The notes: a model not told the origin generated them from the letters alone. 64,000 nucleotides of DNA from CALKWS01 sp051020515 (GCF_051020515.1 NZ_CP194857.1:248001-312000), one strand, 5' to 3'; shown: positions 28,545-38,224, counted from the first letter of the stretch. A program made the numbers and translations.

Positions 28545-29900
28545 ATGTATGCTGCTGAAACCGACAAACTCCCCACGCCTAGCCGACGGTCCTTCTTTCT
28601 GCTGGCCGCCGGTGCTGCTGGAGGCCTGGGGCTGGCTGCTAGCGCGGGCGCCGCTCGTGCTGATATCCTCGAGGCCGCCAGGGGCGGGATCCGATCAATA
28701 GGCACCTACGACCCCGCTGCTTCCAGAACTGGTCTGGACTTCACCACACGTGAGGCCTTCGAGGCTGTTGAGGATCACCTCGATGGGGGTCCGCCGCTAG
28801 ACGTCGACAACTATGCCGGGATGCTGGGTTGGCAGAGTTCGTACGTGCTACAAGCTCAACTGCAGATGTATCTGGCGCACCGCGATGTGCACTTCCTCGA
28901 CAGATTCATTGAGCGAGCAGATGCCATCCTCGCCATGCGGGATAGCGAGTTGGGCAGGACCGACTATCGGGGCCTGTCACTGAATGGATGGCCACGGGTG
29001 TGGAGTGGCTTCACCGAGCCAGTGCACACACCGGTCGAGACCGGGATGATCGCGCGGCCGATGGCCTGGTTCGCCCGAGTGGTCCTACAGACGCCGATGC
29101 TCGCCAGCGACCAGCGCTTCAGAAATCGGGCGGAGGTCTATGCCGAAGCGAGCATCGACGCCTTAGACATCCACGAGGAACAGTGGGGCGAACTCCCCAA
29201 CGGCGGAGGTATCTACAGTTTCACCAAGGGTTCACCCTACCCGTATGACGGCATTGAGTGCGCCTACAACATGAACCACACCCTCGGGTCGACCGCACTG
29301 CATCTCGCGGCTCTGACCGGAGAACCGTCCTATGCCGACAAAGTGCGAAGAATGTGCCGTCTGCTGGAATCTGATCTGGATTCAGCACCCGGCGGCGCGT
29401 ACACCTGGAGTTACCAGTGGTCCGGCTCCTGGGGCTATCGGGGCTGGTCGCCGGAGGATGAAGTCTCGGAGAATACCCCGGAGCACCAACCAGGAAATAC
29501 CCGACCGGAGGACTTCTCCCACGGCGCGCTGTCAATGGAGTTCGTCGCTCAGGCACAGCAGGACGGGATCGCCTTCACAGGTCGTGACGTCCGCGCCTTC
29601 GCGCACACCTTCAACAACGCGATTGTCGAGACAGACTACGGATTGGACGTGACCCGGTTTATCGACGGTACCGGGGAGATACGCGCGGAGGGACGCGACG
29701 CCAGCGCGGCAGGTGCCTGGGCCTGCCTGTACCGACACAACCGCGCCATCATCCCGGTCACCCAGACGCTCTACGATCAGTTCGCCTTCACTACCAATCC
29801 GGCCCGAACCAGCACCATGCTCTGTGGCATCTCCCAGTTAAACCGGGCGGCAGCGCTAGGCCGGCCGCACCCGGGAGGACCGTTCCCGCCACGGCCCTGA
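28545..29900 (+). CDS. Tat-secreted protein of unrecognised family, probable (alpha/alpha)-barrel (copy 1)
   Basis: 451-residue exported protein with a twin-arginine signal (SRRSFFLLAAGAAGGLG, cleavage likely after ASAGAARA). The mature part is rich in aromatic and histidine residues: YRGLSLNGWPRVWSGF, HTPVETGMIARPMAWF, YNMNHTLGSTALHLAALTG, YTWSYQWSGSWGYRGW, PEDFSHGALSMEF and DVTRFIDGTGEI. The repeated pattern of helices with conserved Trp, His and Glu resembles (alpha/alpha)-toroid glycan lyases and hydrolases, but I do not recognise a specific family. A paralogue is at 45566-46964. It sits in the Opp-type operon between the ATPase and an oxidoreductase, so extracellular processing of the imported glycan is the likely job. 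Confidence 0.75.
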   Translation: MYAAETDKLPTPSRRSFFLLAAGAAGGLGLAASAGAARADILEAARGGIRSIGTYDPAASRTGLDFTTREAFEAVEDHLDGGPPLDVDNYAGMLGWQSSYVLQAQLQMYLAHRDVHFLDRFIERADAILAMRDSELGRTDYRGLSLNGWPRVWSGFTEPVHTPVETGMIARPMAWFARVVLQTPMLASDQRFRNRAEVYAEASIDALDIHEEQWGELPNGGGIYSFTKGSPYPYDGIECAYNMNHTLGSTALHLAALTGEPSYADKVRRMCRLLESDLDSAPGGAYTWSYQWSGSWGYRGWSPEDEVSENTPEHQPGNTRPEDFSHGALSMEFVAQAQQDGIAFTGRDVRAFAHTFNNAIVETDYGLDVTRFIDGTGEIRAEGRDASAAGAWACLYRHNRAIIPVTQTLYDQFAFTTNPARTSTMLCGISQLNRAAALGRPHPGGPFPPRP

Positions 29901-29936
29901 GGATCCTGTCAACGAGCAAACACCATGGAGGATGCC

Positions 29937-31278
29937 ATGAGTCAGACTGAGAATGCCGCTGCTGACCAACAGACTAGGAAAGGTGCTCCGCTCCGGGTAG
30001 TCCTGGTGGGCGCCGGGCATCGGACGATGCTGTACGCCCGGTACGCCAAGGAGGAGCCGGACAAGATGACGGTGGTCGCCGTCGTCGATCCCGATCCGGG
30101 CCGGCGTGCCCGGGCGGCAGAGGAGCACGACATCCCGAAGGCCCGCCTGTATCGGCAGATCGCCGATCTGCCGACGGCCAAGGACCTGGCCGACGCCGCT
30201 ATAAACGGCACGATGGACAGCATCCACGTCGCGACGACAATCGAATTGCTGCACAAGGGATACGACGTCCTGCTTGAGAAACCCATCGCCACCAACGCCG
30301 AGGATCTCGCCGAGTTGCACCAGGTGGCTGATGAAACGGGGCGCAGGGTGCAAGTCTGTCACGTACTGCGGCATGCGCCCTTCTACCACGCGATCAAGCA
30401 GGCAGTACACGCCGGCAGTATCGGTCAGGTGATCAACGCCCAACTTGCCGAGAATGTCAGTTATGACCACATGTCGGTCTCTTACGTGCGTGGCACCTAC
30501 GCGGAGGCATCTCGCGCCGGCTCATCGATGCTGCTGGCCAAGAGCAGTCATGACCTGGACCTCATGGCATGGCTGCTCAGTGGCAACCGTCCGGTGCGGG
30601 CCACGAGCAGTGGCAACCGGATGTTCTTCGTGCCCGAGCAGGCACCTGAGGGCGCCGGCCAGCGCTGTGTGGTGGACTGCGCCATCGAGAGCAGTTGTGC
30701 GTACTCGGCCAAGCGGCACTACGTCGACAACGGCTGGTGGTCCTTCTACGCCTGGCAGAGTCTTGAGGGCGAGACATTGGACCCAAGCCGGGAGCAGATG
30801 CTGGAGTCGCTTCGGATCGACAATCCCTATGGACGATGCGTCTGGCACGCCGAGGCAGACATCGTGGACCACCAGGTAGTGGCGGTTGAGTTCGAGGATG
30901 GAGCAACCGGGAGTTTGTCGATGATCGGCAACGCTGCTCGGTCGAGTAGGACGATCCACCTGATCGGCACCAAGGGCGAACTATTCGGGACTATGCAAGA
31001 CGGCAACTTCACCTTGCGCGAGATCGTCAACACTGGCCGGAGCGGAGCGGAGCACCAGCAGGGTGATCGACGTCGGAGAAGGGGAGCACATGCACGGCGG
31101 GGGCGATCTCCGGCTCGTCGCGGACTTCGTCAACGTGCTGCGCGGTAACGAATCGAGCATCTCTACCACCACACTGGACGACTCCATCAACGGTCAAATG
31201 ATCGGCTTCGCCGCCGAACGTGGCCGACTGGAGGGCAAATGGATCCACCTCGACGAGATACAACATTCACCGGCATAG
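29937..31278 (+). pseudogene. Gfo/Idh/MocA-family oxidoreductase (frameshift)
   Basis: NAD(P)-dependent sugar oxidoreductase. Start at 29937 behind GGAGG (29927-29931). The Rossmann motif is VVLVGAGHRTM and the EKP motif is VLLEKPIATN. The C-terminal beta-sheet domain carries the conserved KSSHDLDLMAWLLSG. Near 31062 an extra G (CAGCAGGGTG) shifts the frame. The true C-terminus continues as VIDVGEGEHMHGGGDLRLVADFVNVL and ends at 31278. It lies between the Tat-secreted protein and the CE15 esterase in one operon. Related enzymes oxidise or reduce sugars or glycosides at C1, C2 or C3; the substrate here is unknown. Confidence 0.88.
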
Positions 31279-31318
31279 ATACCTCGGACCTAACCCGCAG
31301 CCAATAAGGAGCATTTCA

Positions 31319-32518
31319 GTGACCGAAGGAGCCGTGAGGGTCTTCGCCGACCCCGTGGAGCGTTACCCTGACAAGCAAGCCGCTTGGGAGAACCACGTCC
31401 GGCCACGGGTCCTGCGCCGCTTCCGCGATGAGATTTACGGACGTGTGCCCGACGGTGAGGTTGACCTGACCTGGCGAGTACTTGAGGAAGGCAAGACGTC
31501 GGCCGGACAGATCCGGCGACAGATCGCGATCACCTTCTCTGGACCCTTAGGCCAACGCACCGCAACGGTATTGGTACATCTTCCCTCCGATCCTGATGGT
31601 ATTCCGGCGTATCTAGGATTGAACTTTCGCGGCAACCACACCTGCTCCGCGGACCCGAGTGTTCTGATGCCCGGGTTGGAGCGTCCCGAGGAGACCGGCC
31701 CCGTTCACTATGACGGTCTCCGGGAGAGTTTCGAGATCCCTCCGCTACGGGGCTCGCGCAAGAATCGGTGGCCACTGAAACTCATTGCCGGCGCCGGATA
31801 TGGCGTTATCACGATGAGTTATCTGCAGGTCGGGCCGGATCACGCTGGGATCTTTCAAGACGGCATGCACTCGATCTTGTCTCAAACCGGCCTGGATGAC
31901 CGCCCCACGACCGAGTGGGGCGCGATTAGCATGTGGGCTTGGACCTTGTCCAGGCTGCAGGATGCATTGGAACGTGGCATGGTGCCCGAGATCAACTCGG
32001 ACCAGATAACGGTGATGGGGCACTCCCGGTTGGGCAAGGCTGCTTTGTGGGCGGCAGCTGCGGACGAGCGGTTCGCTGCGGCAATTAGTAATGACTCCGG
32101 GTGCATGGGCGCATCGCTCTCCCGGCCGGTCGGGGAGACACCCGAGGTGCTCGCGCGCATTCGGCCCTATTGGTTCACTCGGAACTTTAGCGCCCAGGTT
32201 CTTGCGAAGCGGCCACTGCCCGTGGACCAGCACCAATTGATCGCTTGCGTCGCGCCACGCCCTGTCTACGTCGCTAGTGCCAGTAGAGACCTCAATGCTG
32301 ATCCGGAAGGAGAGTTCCTCTCCTGGCGGCAAGCGGCCACCGTGTGGGAACTGTACGGAAATTCCGCGCCACGTGTGGGCTTCCCAGCGCCTGGGGTGGC
32401 ACTGAACGGCGAACACGGGCCGATGGGTTACCACCTGCGTGAGGGGCAACACTCGGTCGAGCAGTTCGATTGGGAGCATTGGCTGCGCTTCTGTGATCGT
32501 TGGTTCGTCCGCAGGTAA
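31319..32518 (+). CDS. CE15-type esterase, intact copy C
   Basis: Alpha/beta-hydrolase of about 399 residues, the only complete CE15-like gene of three in the window. The GTG start at 31319 follows AAGGAGC. The nucleophile serine lies in VMGHSRLGKAALWAA, the acidic residue probably in the DLNADPEGEFLSW region and the histidine in YHLREGQHSVEQFDW. These match the Ser-His-acid triad of CE15 glucuronoyl esterases. No signal peptide is present, so it would act in the cytoplasm on imported sugars, unlike fungal wood-degrading relatives. It is last in the Opp-type operon. Hydrolysis of uronate esters or another acyl ester is inferred. Confidence 0.87.
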   Translation: MTEGAVRVFADPVERYPDKQAAWENHVRPRVLRRFRDEIYGRVPDGEVDLTWRVLEEGKTSAGQIRRQIAITFSGPLGQRTATVLVHLPSDPDGIPAYLGLNFRGNHTCSADPSVLMPGLERPEETGPVHYDGLRESFEIPPLRGSRKNRWPLKLIAGAGYGVITMSYLQVGPDHAGIFQDGMHSILSQTGLDDRPTTEWGAISMWAWTLSRLQDALERGMVPEINSDQITVMGHSRLGKAALWAAAADERFAAAISNDSGCMGASLSRPVGETPEVLARIRPYWFTRNFSAQVLAKRPLPVDQHQLIACVAPRPVYVASASRDLNADPEGEFLSWRQAATVWELYGNSAPRVGFPAPGVALNGEHGPMGYHLREGQHSVEQFDWEHWLRFCDRWFVRR

Positions 32519-32631
32519 TGAACAACTCGTCACGCTGTGAGGTCTGAACCGCCTGTAAGTCTTCGTTGTGGCTGGCCTGGGCTGGCTGGCAGGGTTGGTG
32601 CTGTCACTGAACCGTCCCAGGTTCTCTGCCG

Positions 32632-32880
32632 CTACTTTGCGGGTTCGGGCTCTCGGGTGAGGGACTCGTAGTGGAGCGTCTCGAACTCTACCGGGGTCAG
32701 CATCCCCAGCGAGCCGTGCAAGCGCCGGTTGTCGTACCAGTCGACCCAGCCGGCGGTGGCGAACTCGACGTCCGCCAGCGTCCGGTAGGGACCTGCGTGG
32801 AAGATCGTGGTGCGGATGCACTCGGTCTTGAACAGCCCGTTCACGCTCTCCATCAGCGCGTTGACGCCCCTATAGGTCAA
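32632..32880 (-). pseudogene. IS3-family transposase OrfB, C-terminal fragment
   Basis: About 80 residues of the integrase-core C-terminus (NALMESVNGLFKTECI, then WVDWYDNRRLHGSLG). It lacks the upstream catalytic residues and stops abruptly at 32880, where IS110 sequence begins. A probable IS3 terminal sequence TGAACCGTCCC is at 32608-32618. Confidence 0.85.
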
Positions 32881-33479
32881 GACTTGGCGTGCGAGCCTCT
32901 TGAGCGGCTCGTTGCCGGGCGCGGTGGTCGGTCATGACGGCCTGGTAGATCTCGCTGGCGAGGTAGCGCTTGAGGCAGCGGATGATGTCGCGTTTGGACA
33001 GTCCTTCGGCCGTGCGTCTGGTCACGTAGTCGATGGTCGGTTGGTGGAAGCGCATGCGGACGATGACGACCCGGTAGAGCGCTGCGTTGGCCTCGCGGAG
33101 GCCAGCGCGGGAGAGTCGGTGGCGGTTTGTCATGCCGGAGGATGCAGGGATCGGGCTGGTGCCGCAGAGCTTGGCGAAGGCGGACTCAGAGCGGATCCAG
33201 TCGGGGTTGTCACCGAAGACGATGAGTATCTCGGCGGCGGTGTCCGCGCCGATGCCCCAGCGGGGCTCTGAGCGTCGGTGCCTGGGAGGGCCTTGAGCGT
33301 GACGATCGCGCTGGTGCGGGCCTTGCGTGCGGTGTCGCGCGCGATCTTGACCTGACGGATCATCTCGGCGGTGCCGTCGGCGGACTTCGGGATCGCGAGG
33401 GCCTCGCCGCCGAGAACTGCACGAGCGGCTGCTTCGGCATCCAGGGTGTCGCTCTTGCCGTTGCTGCGTCGTACGCGGC
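32870..33479 (-). pseudogene. IS110-family transposase fragment with internal deletion
   Basis: Decayed DEDD transposase. On the minus strand the 5' part reads RRSNGKSDTLDAEAAARAV and EMIRQVKIARDTARKART. The frame is then lost, and the C-terminal helix-hairpin-helix part continues in another frame as RWGIGADTAAEILIVFGDNP, FAKLCGTSPIPASSG and LREANAALYRVVIVRMR. The N-terminus is cut by the IS1634 fragment at 33480. Enough is missing that it cannot be active. Confidence 0.85.
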
Positions 33480-34481
33480 CCTGAGTTGGCTCATTCAGGT
33501 TAGTGCGTGAGGTTGTCGCTGCCGATGGCGTTGAGGACGTCCTGAATCTCGGGTGGGATCAGCGGTGGGAAGGTCTGGGTTGCGCCGTTGATCGCGACCG
33601 TGGCCGAGCGCAGCGGGCGTAGTTGCTTGACGATCTTTCTGATCGATAGGCCGGTGCGGTCCTGAATGAACCGGGACACTGCCAGGGCCGTGAAGACGAT
33701 GCTCAGGTGGGCTTCGATGGAGTCGCGGGTTCTGGCGAATATCGGGCGGGCCTGCAGGTCACTCTTGCTCATTCGGAATGAAGCCTCAACTTGCCAAAGG
33801 TCGTGATAACTGGAAATGACCTCCGTCGCGGGCATCATGGCGACGGGGATGTTGCTCTGGTAGCCCTTGAGCCCGACAAGACCCCTCGCGCGGGCCAGAG
33901 CGGCGGTGTCCAGTTCCCGGCCGGCTTTGGTGGTGGTGACGAATCGGGCGTTCTTCGGCCTCACCTCGCCGTTGATGATCGCCAGCGCCCGGTTCTCCTG
34001 GTTGGTGATGGTCTTGGTGTCTCGGGCGGCTCGTTTGCGTGAGTACTGCCAGATCGCCCGCCAGGCTTTGGGATGTTTCACCGGGTCCCAGACCGGTTCA
34101 GCGCGCTTGGCGGTGTCGCGCTTCCTGGTCCCGCCGCCGCGGGGAGTGATGGTGTCGATCACCTGCCCGTCATCAAAGGCATCGCCATGCCAACGAAAGT
34201 GCCGAGCCAGGTCCCCCGGGGCCTTGGTTGCCCGGGAGCCGACGATGAACCGCAGATTCGCATCATCCAACGCCTCCAGGTTGGTTTGTGAGAGCATCCC
34301 GGCATCAGCCACGATGACCATGTCCTCGATACTGTGGCGGTCCTGGAACTGGCGGATGATCGGCAACAGCGTGTGCGTCTCGGCCTGGTTTCCCTCGAAA
34401 CAGCCGATCTCTAGGGGGAACCCGCCGCGGTCGACCAGCAGCCCGACCACGATCTGGGGGTCGACCCGTCGTTCTTTCGAG
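33480..34481 (-). mobile_element. Truncated second copy of the IS1634-family element
   Basis: 1002 bp matching 2974-3975 without visible differences, from the terminal CCTGAGTTGGCTCA to the codons for YSKERR of the transposase. It encodes the C-terminal half of the transposase (stop at 33500). At 34482 the sequence departs from copy one and enters unrelated DNA starting GTCGCGGTTATGCCGATG. Both copies face the same way, so they are direct repeats about 30.5 kb apart. Confidence 0.9.
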
Positions 34482-34486
34482 GTCGC

Positions 34487-34501
34487 GGTTATGCCGATGT
34501 T
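34487..34501. other. Isolated RIT-end-like motif at the IS1634 truncation point
   Basis: GGTTATGCCGATGTT, identical to a 15-base stretch inside the RIT terminal repeats (near 4041-4055). It lies five bases beyond the point where the second IS1634 copy is truncated. It may mark an earlier recombinase-mediated event or be a chance match. Confidence 0.5.
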
Positions 34502-34595
34502 GCCCTCTTGGCGGTGGTGTTGGCGCAGGTCAGCGCTCCAGGCGTGGGTCAAGTCCCCGGGAGTGGTGTAGGGGCTGATTCCTTCGGTCGGGTTT

Positions 34596-35672
34596 TCAGG
34601 CGCTGAGTTCGAGTCTGGGGTCGGGGTCGGTGGTCACCTCGTTTCGGGTGTTCTCGATGGCGGTGAGTCGGCAGCGGGCTAGGACGTCGAGTCCGAGGTA
34701 GCGGCGGCCTTCGGCCCATTCATCGGTCTGTTCGGCTAGCACGGCTCCTACGAGGCGCACGATTGCTTCCCGGTTGGGGAAGATGCCCACTGCGTCGGTG
34801 CGGCGGCGGATCTCGCGGTTGAGTCGCTCGGCGGGGTTGTTGGACCAGATCTGGGTCCACGCCTCCTTGGGGAAGGTCGTGAACGCCAAGATGTCCTCGC
34901 GGGCGTTGGCCAGGTGCTCGGCGACCGCGGGAAGTTTCTCGGTGACGTAGTCGATGAGCCGGTCGAACTGGGCGTTGACGCTGGCGGCGTCGTAGACCGA
35001 GTGCAGCATGGCCTTGACTGCCGGCCACATCGACTTGGGGGTGATGATGGCCATCAGGTTGGCGGCGTAGTGGGTGCGGCAGCGCTGCCATACCGCGCCG
35101 GGCAGGTTCGCCGTGATCGCGTCCTTGAGCCCGGCATGGGCGTCACTGGTGATCAGGCGCACCCCGGCCAGCCCGCGGGCGACCAGGTCGGCGAAGAACT
35201 CGTTCCAGGCGGCACCGGTCTTCGAGGTAGCCACCCGCAGGCCCAGGGCTTCACGGTGTCCGTCACCGTTGACGCCGGTAGCCACCAGCGCCACGGCGTT
35301 GATCACGCGTGCGCCCTCGCGGACCTTCATAGTCAGGGCATCGGCGGCCACGAACGTGAAGGGGCCGGCCTGGTCCAACGGTCGGTGGCGGAACTGCTCG
35401 ACGTGCTCATCGAGGTCGCTGGCCATGCGTGAGACCTGGGACTTGCTCAGCGCGTTGATGCCCAGGGTCTTGACCAGCTTGTCCATCCGGCGGGTGGAAA
35501 CTCCGGCGAGGTAGCAGTCAGCGACCACGGTGATCAGCGCGGACTCGGCACGCTTGCGCCGCTCGAGCAGCCACTCGGGAAAGTAGGTGCCCGATCTGAG
35601 CTTGGGGATGGCCATGTCGATGGTCCCCACCCGGGTATCGAGGGGCCGATGCCGGTAGCCGTTGCGCTGGGC
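34596..35672 (-). pseudogene. IS256-family transposase, C-terminal part (older copy)
   Basis: Mutator-type DDE transposase from QRNGYRHRPLDTRVGTIDMA to the stop at 34596. The catalytic region includes FVAADALTMKVREG, LITSDAHAGLKDAI and the late WSNNPAERLNREIRRRTD. About 355 residues remain. The first 55 or so codons are at 37229-37400, beyond the younger IS. The part shown is intact in frame. Confidence 0.88.
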
Positions 35673-37220
35673 GGGCGTGTCTACTGGACTGTGTAAGGGG
35701 TGGATCCCCGAGGCTGGCGAGGAGCCAGTGAGAGGAGACCATCGTGAAGACCACGAGTACGACGAAGACCACCGAGGATCACCACGCACTGGATGGGCAG
35801 GATGCTGACCAGGCTAGGGGCGTGGCCAGCGAGCCGGGCCACCGCGGCCAGGGCGGGGCCTCGAGGCCGGCGGGCGCCTCGCACCGGGCGCTGCTGGGTG
35901 ATGAGTACATCGACGAGCTCGTCTCCCAGGCCGACGCCGAGGGGCTGGCGCTGACCGGTGAGGGTGGGTTCCTGCCGGAGTTGGTCCGTAAGGTCCTCGA
36001 GCGCGGGCTGGCGACGGAGTTGAGCGATCACCTGGGCTATGACAAGGGTGATCCGGCCGGGCGCGGGGCACCAAACTCGCGCAACGGGGCCACGCCCAAG
36101 ACGCTGGCTACCGAGGTCGGCGATATCCCGCTGGCCACCCCGCGCGACCGTGCCGGGACGTTCGAGCCGGCGCTGGTGCCCAAGGGCGCCCGGCGGGCCG
36201 GTGGGCTCGATGAGATGATTATCAGCCTCTACGCCGGTGGGATGACGGTGCGCGACATCCAGGCCCATCTGGCCCGCACGCTGGGTACCGAGTTGTCCCA
36301 CGAGACGATCGCGAACATCACTGACGCGGTGTTGGAGGAGGTTAAGGACTGGCAGACCCGGCCGCTGGACCCCGTCTGGCCGGTGGTCTTCCTCGATGCC
36401 ATCGTGGTCAAGGTCCGCGACGGGGCGCATGTGGTCAACCGCCACGCCCACCTGGCGGTCGGGATCGATACCGATGGCATCAAGCACGTGCTGGGCATCT
36501 GGGTCCAGGCCGGGGAGGGTGCCAAGTTCTGGGCCGGGGTATGCGCTCAGTTGGCTAACCGGGGCGTGAAGGACATCCTGATCGCCTGCTGCGACGGGCT
36601 GCCCGGCCTGCCCGAGGCGATCGAGGCCACCTGGCCCCAGACGGTGGTCCAGACGTGTGTGGTGCACCTGATCCGGGCGGCCAACCGATACATCTCCTAC
36701 GGCGATCGCAAGGCCTTCTCGGCCGGGTTGCGCACCATCTACACCGCCGCCGATGCCGATGCGGCCGAGACCGCGCTGCTGGAGTTGGCCGACTCCGACC
36801 TGGGACGTAAATACCCCGCAGCGATCGCGGTGTGGCAGCGGGCCTGGGAACGGTTCACCCCATTCCTGGCCTTCCCCCCGGCGGTGCGCAAGGTCATCTA
36901 CACCACCAACACGATCGAGAGTTTGAACTACCAGATGCGCAAGATCATCAAGAACCGCGGGCACTTCCCCAACGACGAAGCGGTGGTGAAGTTGTTGTGG
37001 CTAGCCATCCGCGATATCGAGGACAAACGTGCCCGTCAGCGACAAGGAGCAGGGCCTGCCAGCGCACAAGCGCAAGGCTCCCGGGCGGCTCGTGGAGGGC
37101 ACCACCACCGCCGGCTGGACCGCCGCACTGAACCAACTCGAACTGCTCTACCCCGAGCGTCTAGCAGGACACATCAACTAGAAACAGGAGCCTCTCTTAC
37201 ACAGAGGGCTTGACAGGCTC
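35673..37220 (+). mobile_element. Younger IS256-family element, 1548 bp
   Basis: Bounded by an 8-bp target duplication CGCTGGGC (35665-35672 and 37221-37228) and by imperfect inverted repeats sharing CTGTGTAAG near both ends (GGGCGTGTCTACTGGACTGT at the left). It carries one plus-strand transposase gene and has inserted into the transposase gene of the older IS256. Confidence 0.9.
35744..37181 (+). pseudogene. IS256-family transposase (younger copy, late frameshift)
   Basis: Mutator-type transposase. Start at 35744 after GAGAGGAG. Conserved blocks: LGYDKGDPAGRG, the first aspartate in VVFLDAIVVKVRDG, the second in IACCDGLPGLPEAI, and the late acidic residue in YTTNTIESLNYQMRK. Near 37035 the frame slips (CAGCGACAAGG where CAGCGCGACAAGG is expected). 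The native C-terminus DKEQGLPAHKRKAPGR and AGWTAALNQLELLYPERL ends at TAG 37179-37181 just before the right repeat. As read, the last 50 residues are scrambled. Confidence 0.88.
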
Positions 37221-37228
37221 CGCTGGGC

Positions 37229-37400
37229 CGTGCGCTCGGGGCTCGGCCGGCCCCACTCGGCCCCGACCACCGCATCGGCGTCGGCCGACAGCAAAGCGTT
37301 GATCACTGTCTGCAGCAGTGATCGCATCAGATCCGGGGAGGCCTCGGACAGGGCCTCGCCAAGCAGGCCGGCAGGGTCGACAATACTGAGGAGCGGTCAT
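37229..37400 (-). pseudogene. IS256-family transposase, N-terminal part (older copy)
   Basis: Beyond the younger IS256, the minus strand encodes DPAGLLGEALSEASPDLMRS, then AVVGAEWGRPSPERTAQR, which connects to QRNGYRHRPLDTRVG at 35672. The likely start ATG at 37400 (MTAPQ) is one base out of frame: CAGTATTGTCGAC may contain an extra T. The promoter region and right terminal repeat follow up to about 37511. Confidence 0.78.
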
Positions 37401-37511
37401 CGTGATGATGTCCTTTCGAGGACTCTGTGGAAGGTTGACTCGAAGGACCACGGTGACCGCGCCCACGTCTACAACGACGCGGCCACCAGGACTACACCAC
37501 TCCATGGGGCA

Positions 37512-38070
37512 CTACTTTGTGCACACCTTGGTTCATCACCGATCCACCACCGGCATCCATCTGCGAACGCCACGGCGCTGCGGCGTAGTAATCCGCATCG
37601 CGCCACCAGTGCACATGGGTAGTGGCCAGCCGTACCTGACCCAACTGGCCGCTGGTGAGCATTTCCTTGACTGCGGCGTACTCCGGTTCCAGGCGGCGCT
37701 GGGAGATGACCGATAACACCCGGCCACCATCGTTGGCCAGCGCCACGATGCGCTCAGCCTCAGCGACCGTCAGGGCCAGCGGCTTCGCCACCACCACGTG
37801 CTTACCGGCCTGCAGTGCCTCGATGGCCTGCACCCCGTGCTGATCACTGGGCGAGCAGATCGCCACGACATCCACACCCGGATGCGTGGAAATGTCGGTG
37901 GGGGAAATCTGGTCGGCGTCGGGCCATCCCGCTTCGGCGGCCCGTTCGGGATTGCCCCCGGAGGAGGCGACCAGGCGCGCCTGCTTCGAATGTTGCTTGG
38001 GGGCGCGTGCGCGACTCGTCCCGATACTGCCCAGGCCGAGCACTCCGACGCCAATTGGCTGCTCCATCAA
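37512..38070 (-). pseudogene. Gfo/Idh/MocA oxidoreductase truncated by IS256
   Basis: N-terminal part of a sugar oxidoreductase (start 38070, MEQPIGVGVLGLGSIG). It has the Rossmann motif, a KP motif as VVVAKPLALT and the central segment ending VMNQGVHKV. In relatives this continues into VDLALWLLGD, but here the right end of the older IS256 begins, with a stop a few codons later (37492). The C-terminal substrate-binding domain is lost. It is divergent from two intact Gfo/Idh genes with two operators between them. Confidence 0.88.
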
Positions 38071-38128
38071 CGCTCCACATGGTCAGATCAGTACTGGGCA
38101 TCCAACCTACGCCCTCCGTGTGCCAGTC

Positions 38129-38142
38129 CGCAATCGGTTGCA
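38129..38142. promoter_or_regulatory. LacI-type operator (site 3 of 6)
   Basis: CGCAATCGGTTGCA, one mismatch from the TGCAA-NCGN-TTGCA consensus, 59 bp upstream of the truncated minus-strand Gfo/Idh gene. A second site lies 24 bp away, so one repressor tetramer could bridge both. Confidence 0.72.
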
Positions 38143-38158
38143 AGAATCCGCGGATGGG

Positions 38159-38188
38159 GTTGACGTGCAATCGCTTGCAGATCAGACT
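38159..38188 (+). promoter_or_regulatory. Promoter with embedded LacI-type operator (site 4 of 6)
   Basis: TTGACG (38159-38164) as a -35 box, then the palindrome TGCAATCGCTTGCA (38166-38179) filling the spacer and CAGACT (38183-38188) as a weak -10. The operator between the promoter boxes would block polymerase. It drives the Gfo/Idh pair starting at 38225. Confidence 0.68.
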
Positions 38189-38224
38189 GGTCGTCGTACG
38201 TAACCTCCCTCGTTAGGACCCCTC

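Larger units (their letters stand above)
34553..37511 (-). mobile_element. Older IS256-family element, interrupted by a younger IS256
   Basis: Ends related by inversion: CCCCGGGAGTGGTGTAG at the left (from about 34555) and CTACACCACTCCATGGGG at the right (to about 37509). It holds one transposase gene on the minus strand, split at 35665-35672/37221-37228 by the younger element. Its right end truncates a Gfo/Idh gene. Its left flank is unrelated to its right flank, so a rearrangement followed insertion. Confidence 0.75.

Noticed and set aside
33500..34552. A complete transposase gene with its own N-terminus
   Set aside because: The first 25 residues come from unrelated DNA beyond the truncation at 34481; the real N-terminal half is missing.
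35681..36964. A 427-residue minus-strand open frame
   Set aside because: It is fully antisense to the IS256 transposase, whose catalytic motifs are clear; the composition (Gly, His, Leu, Arg rich) is typical of a high-GC shadow frame.
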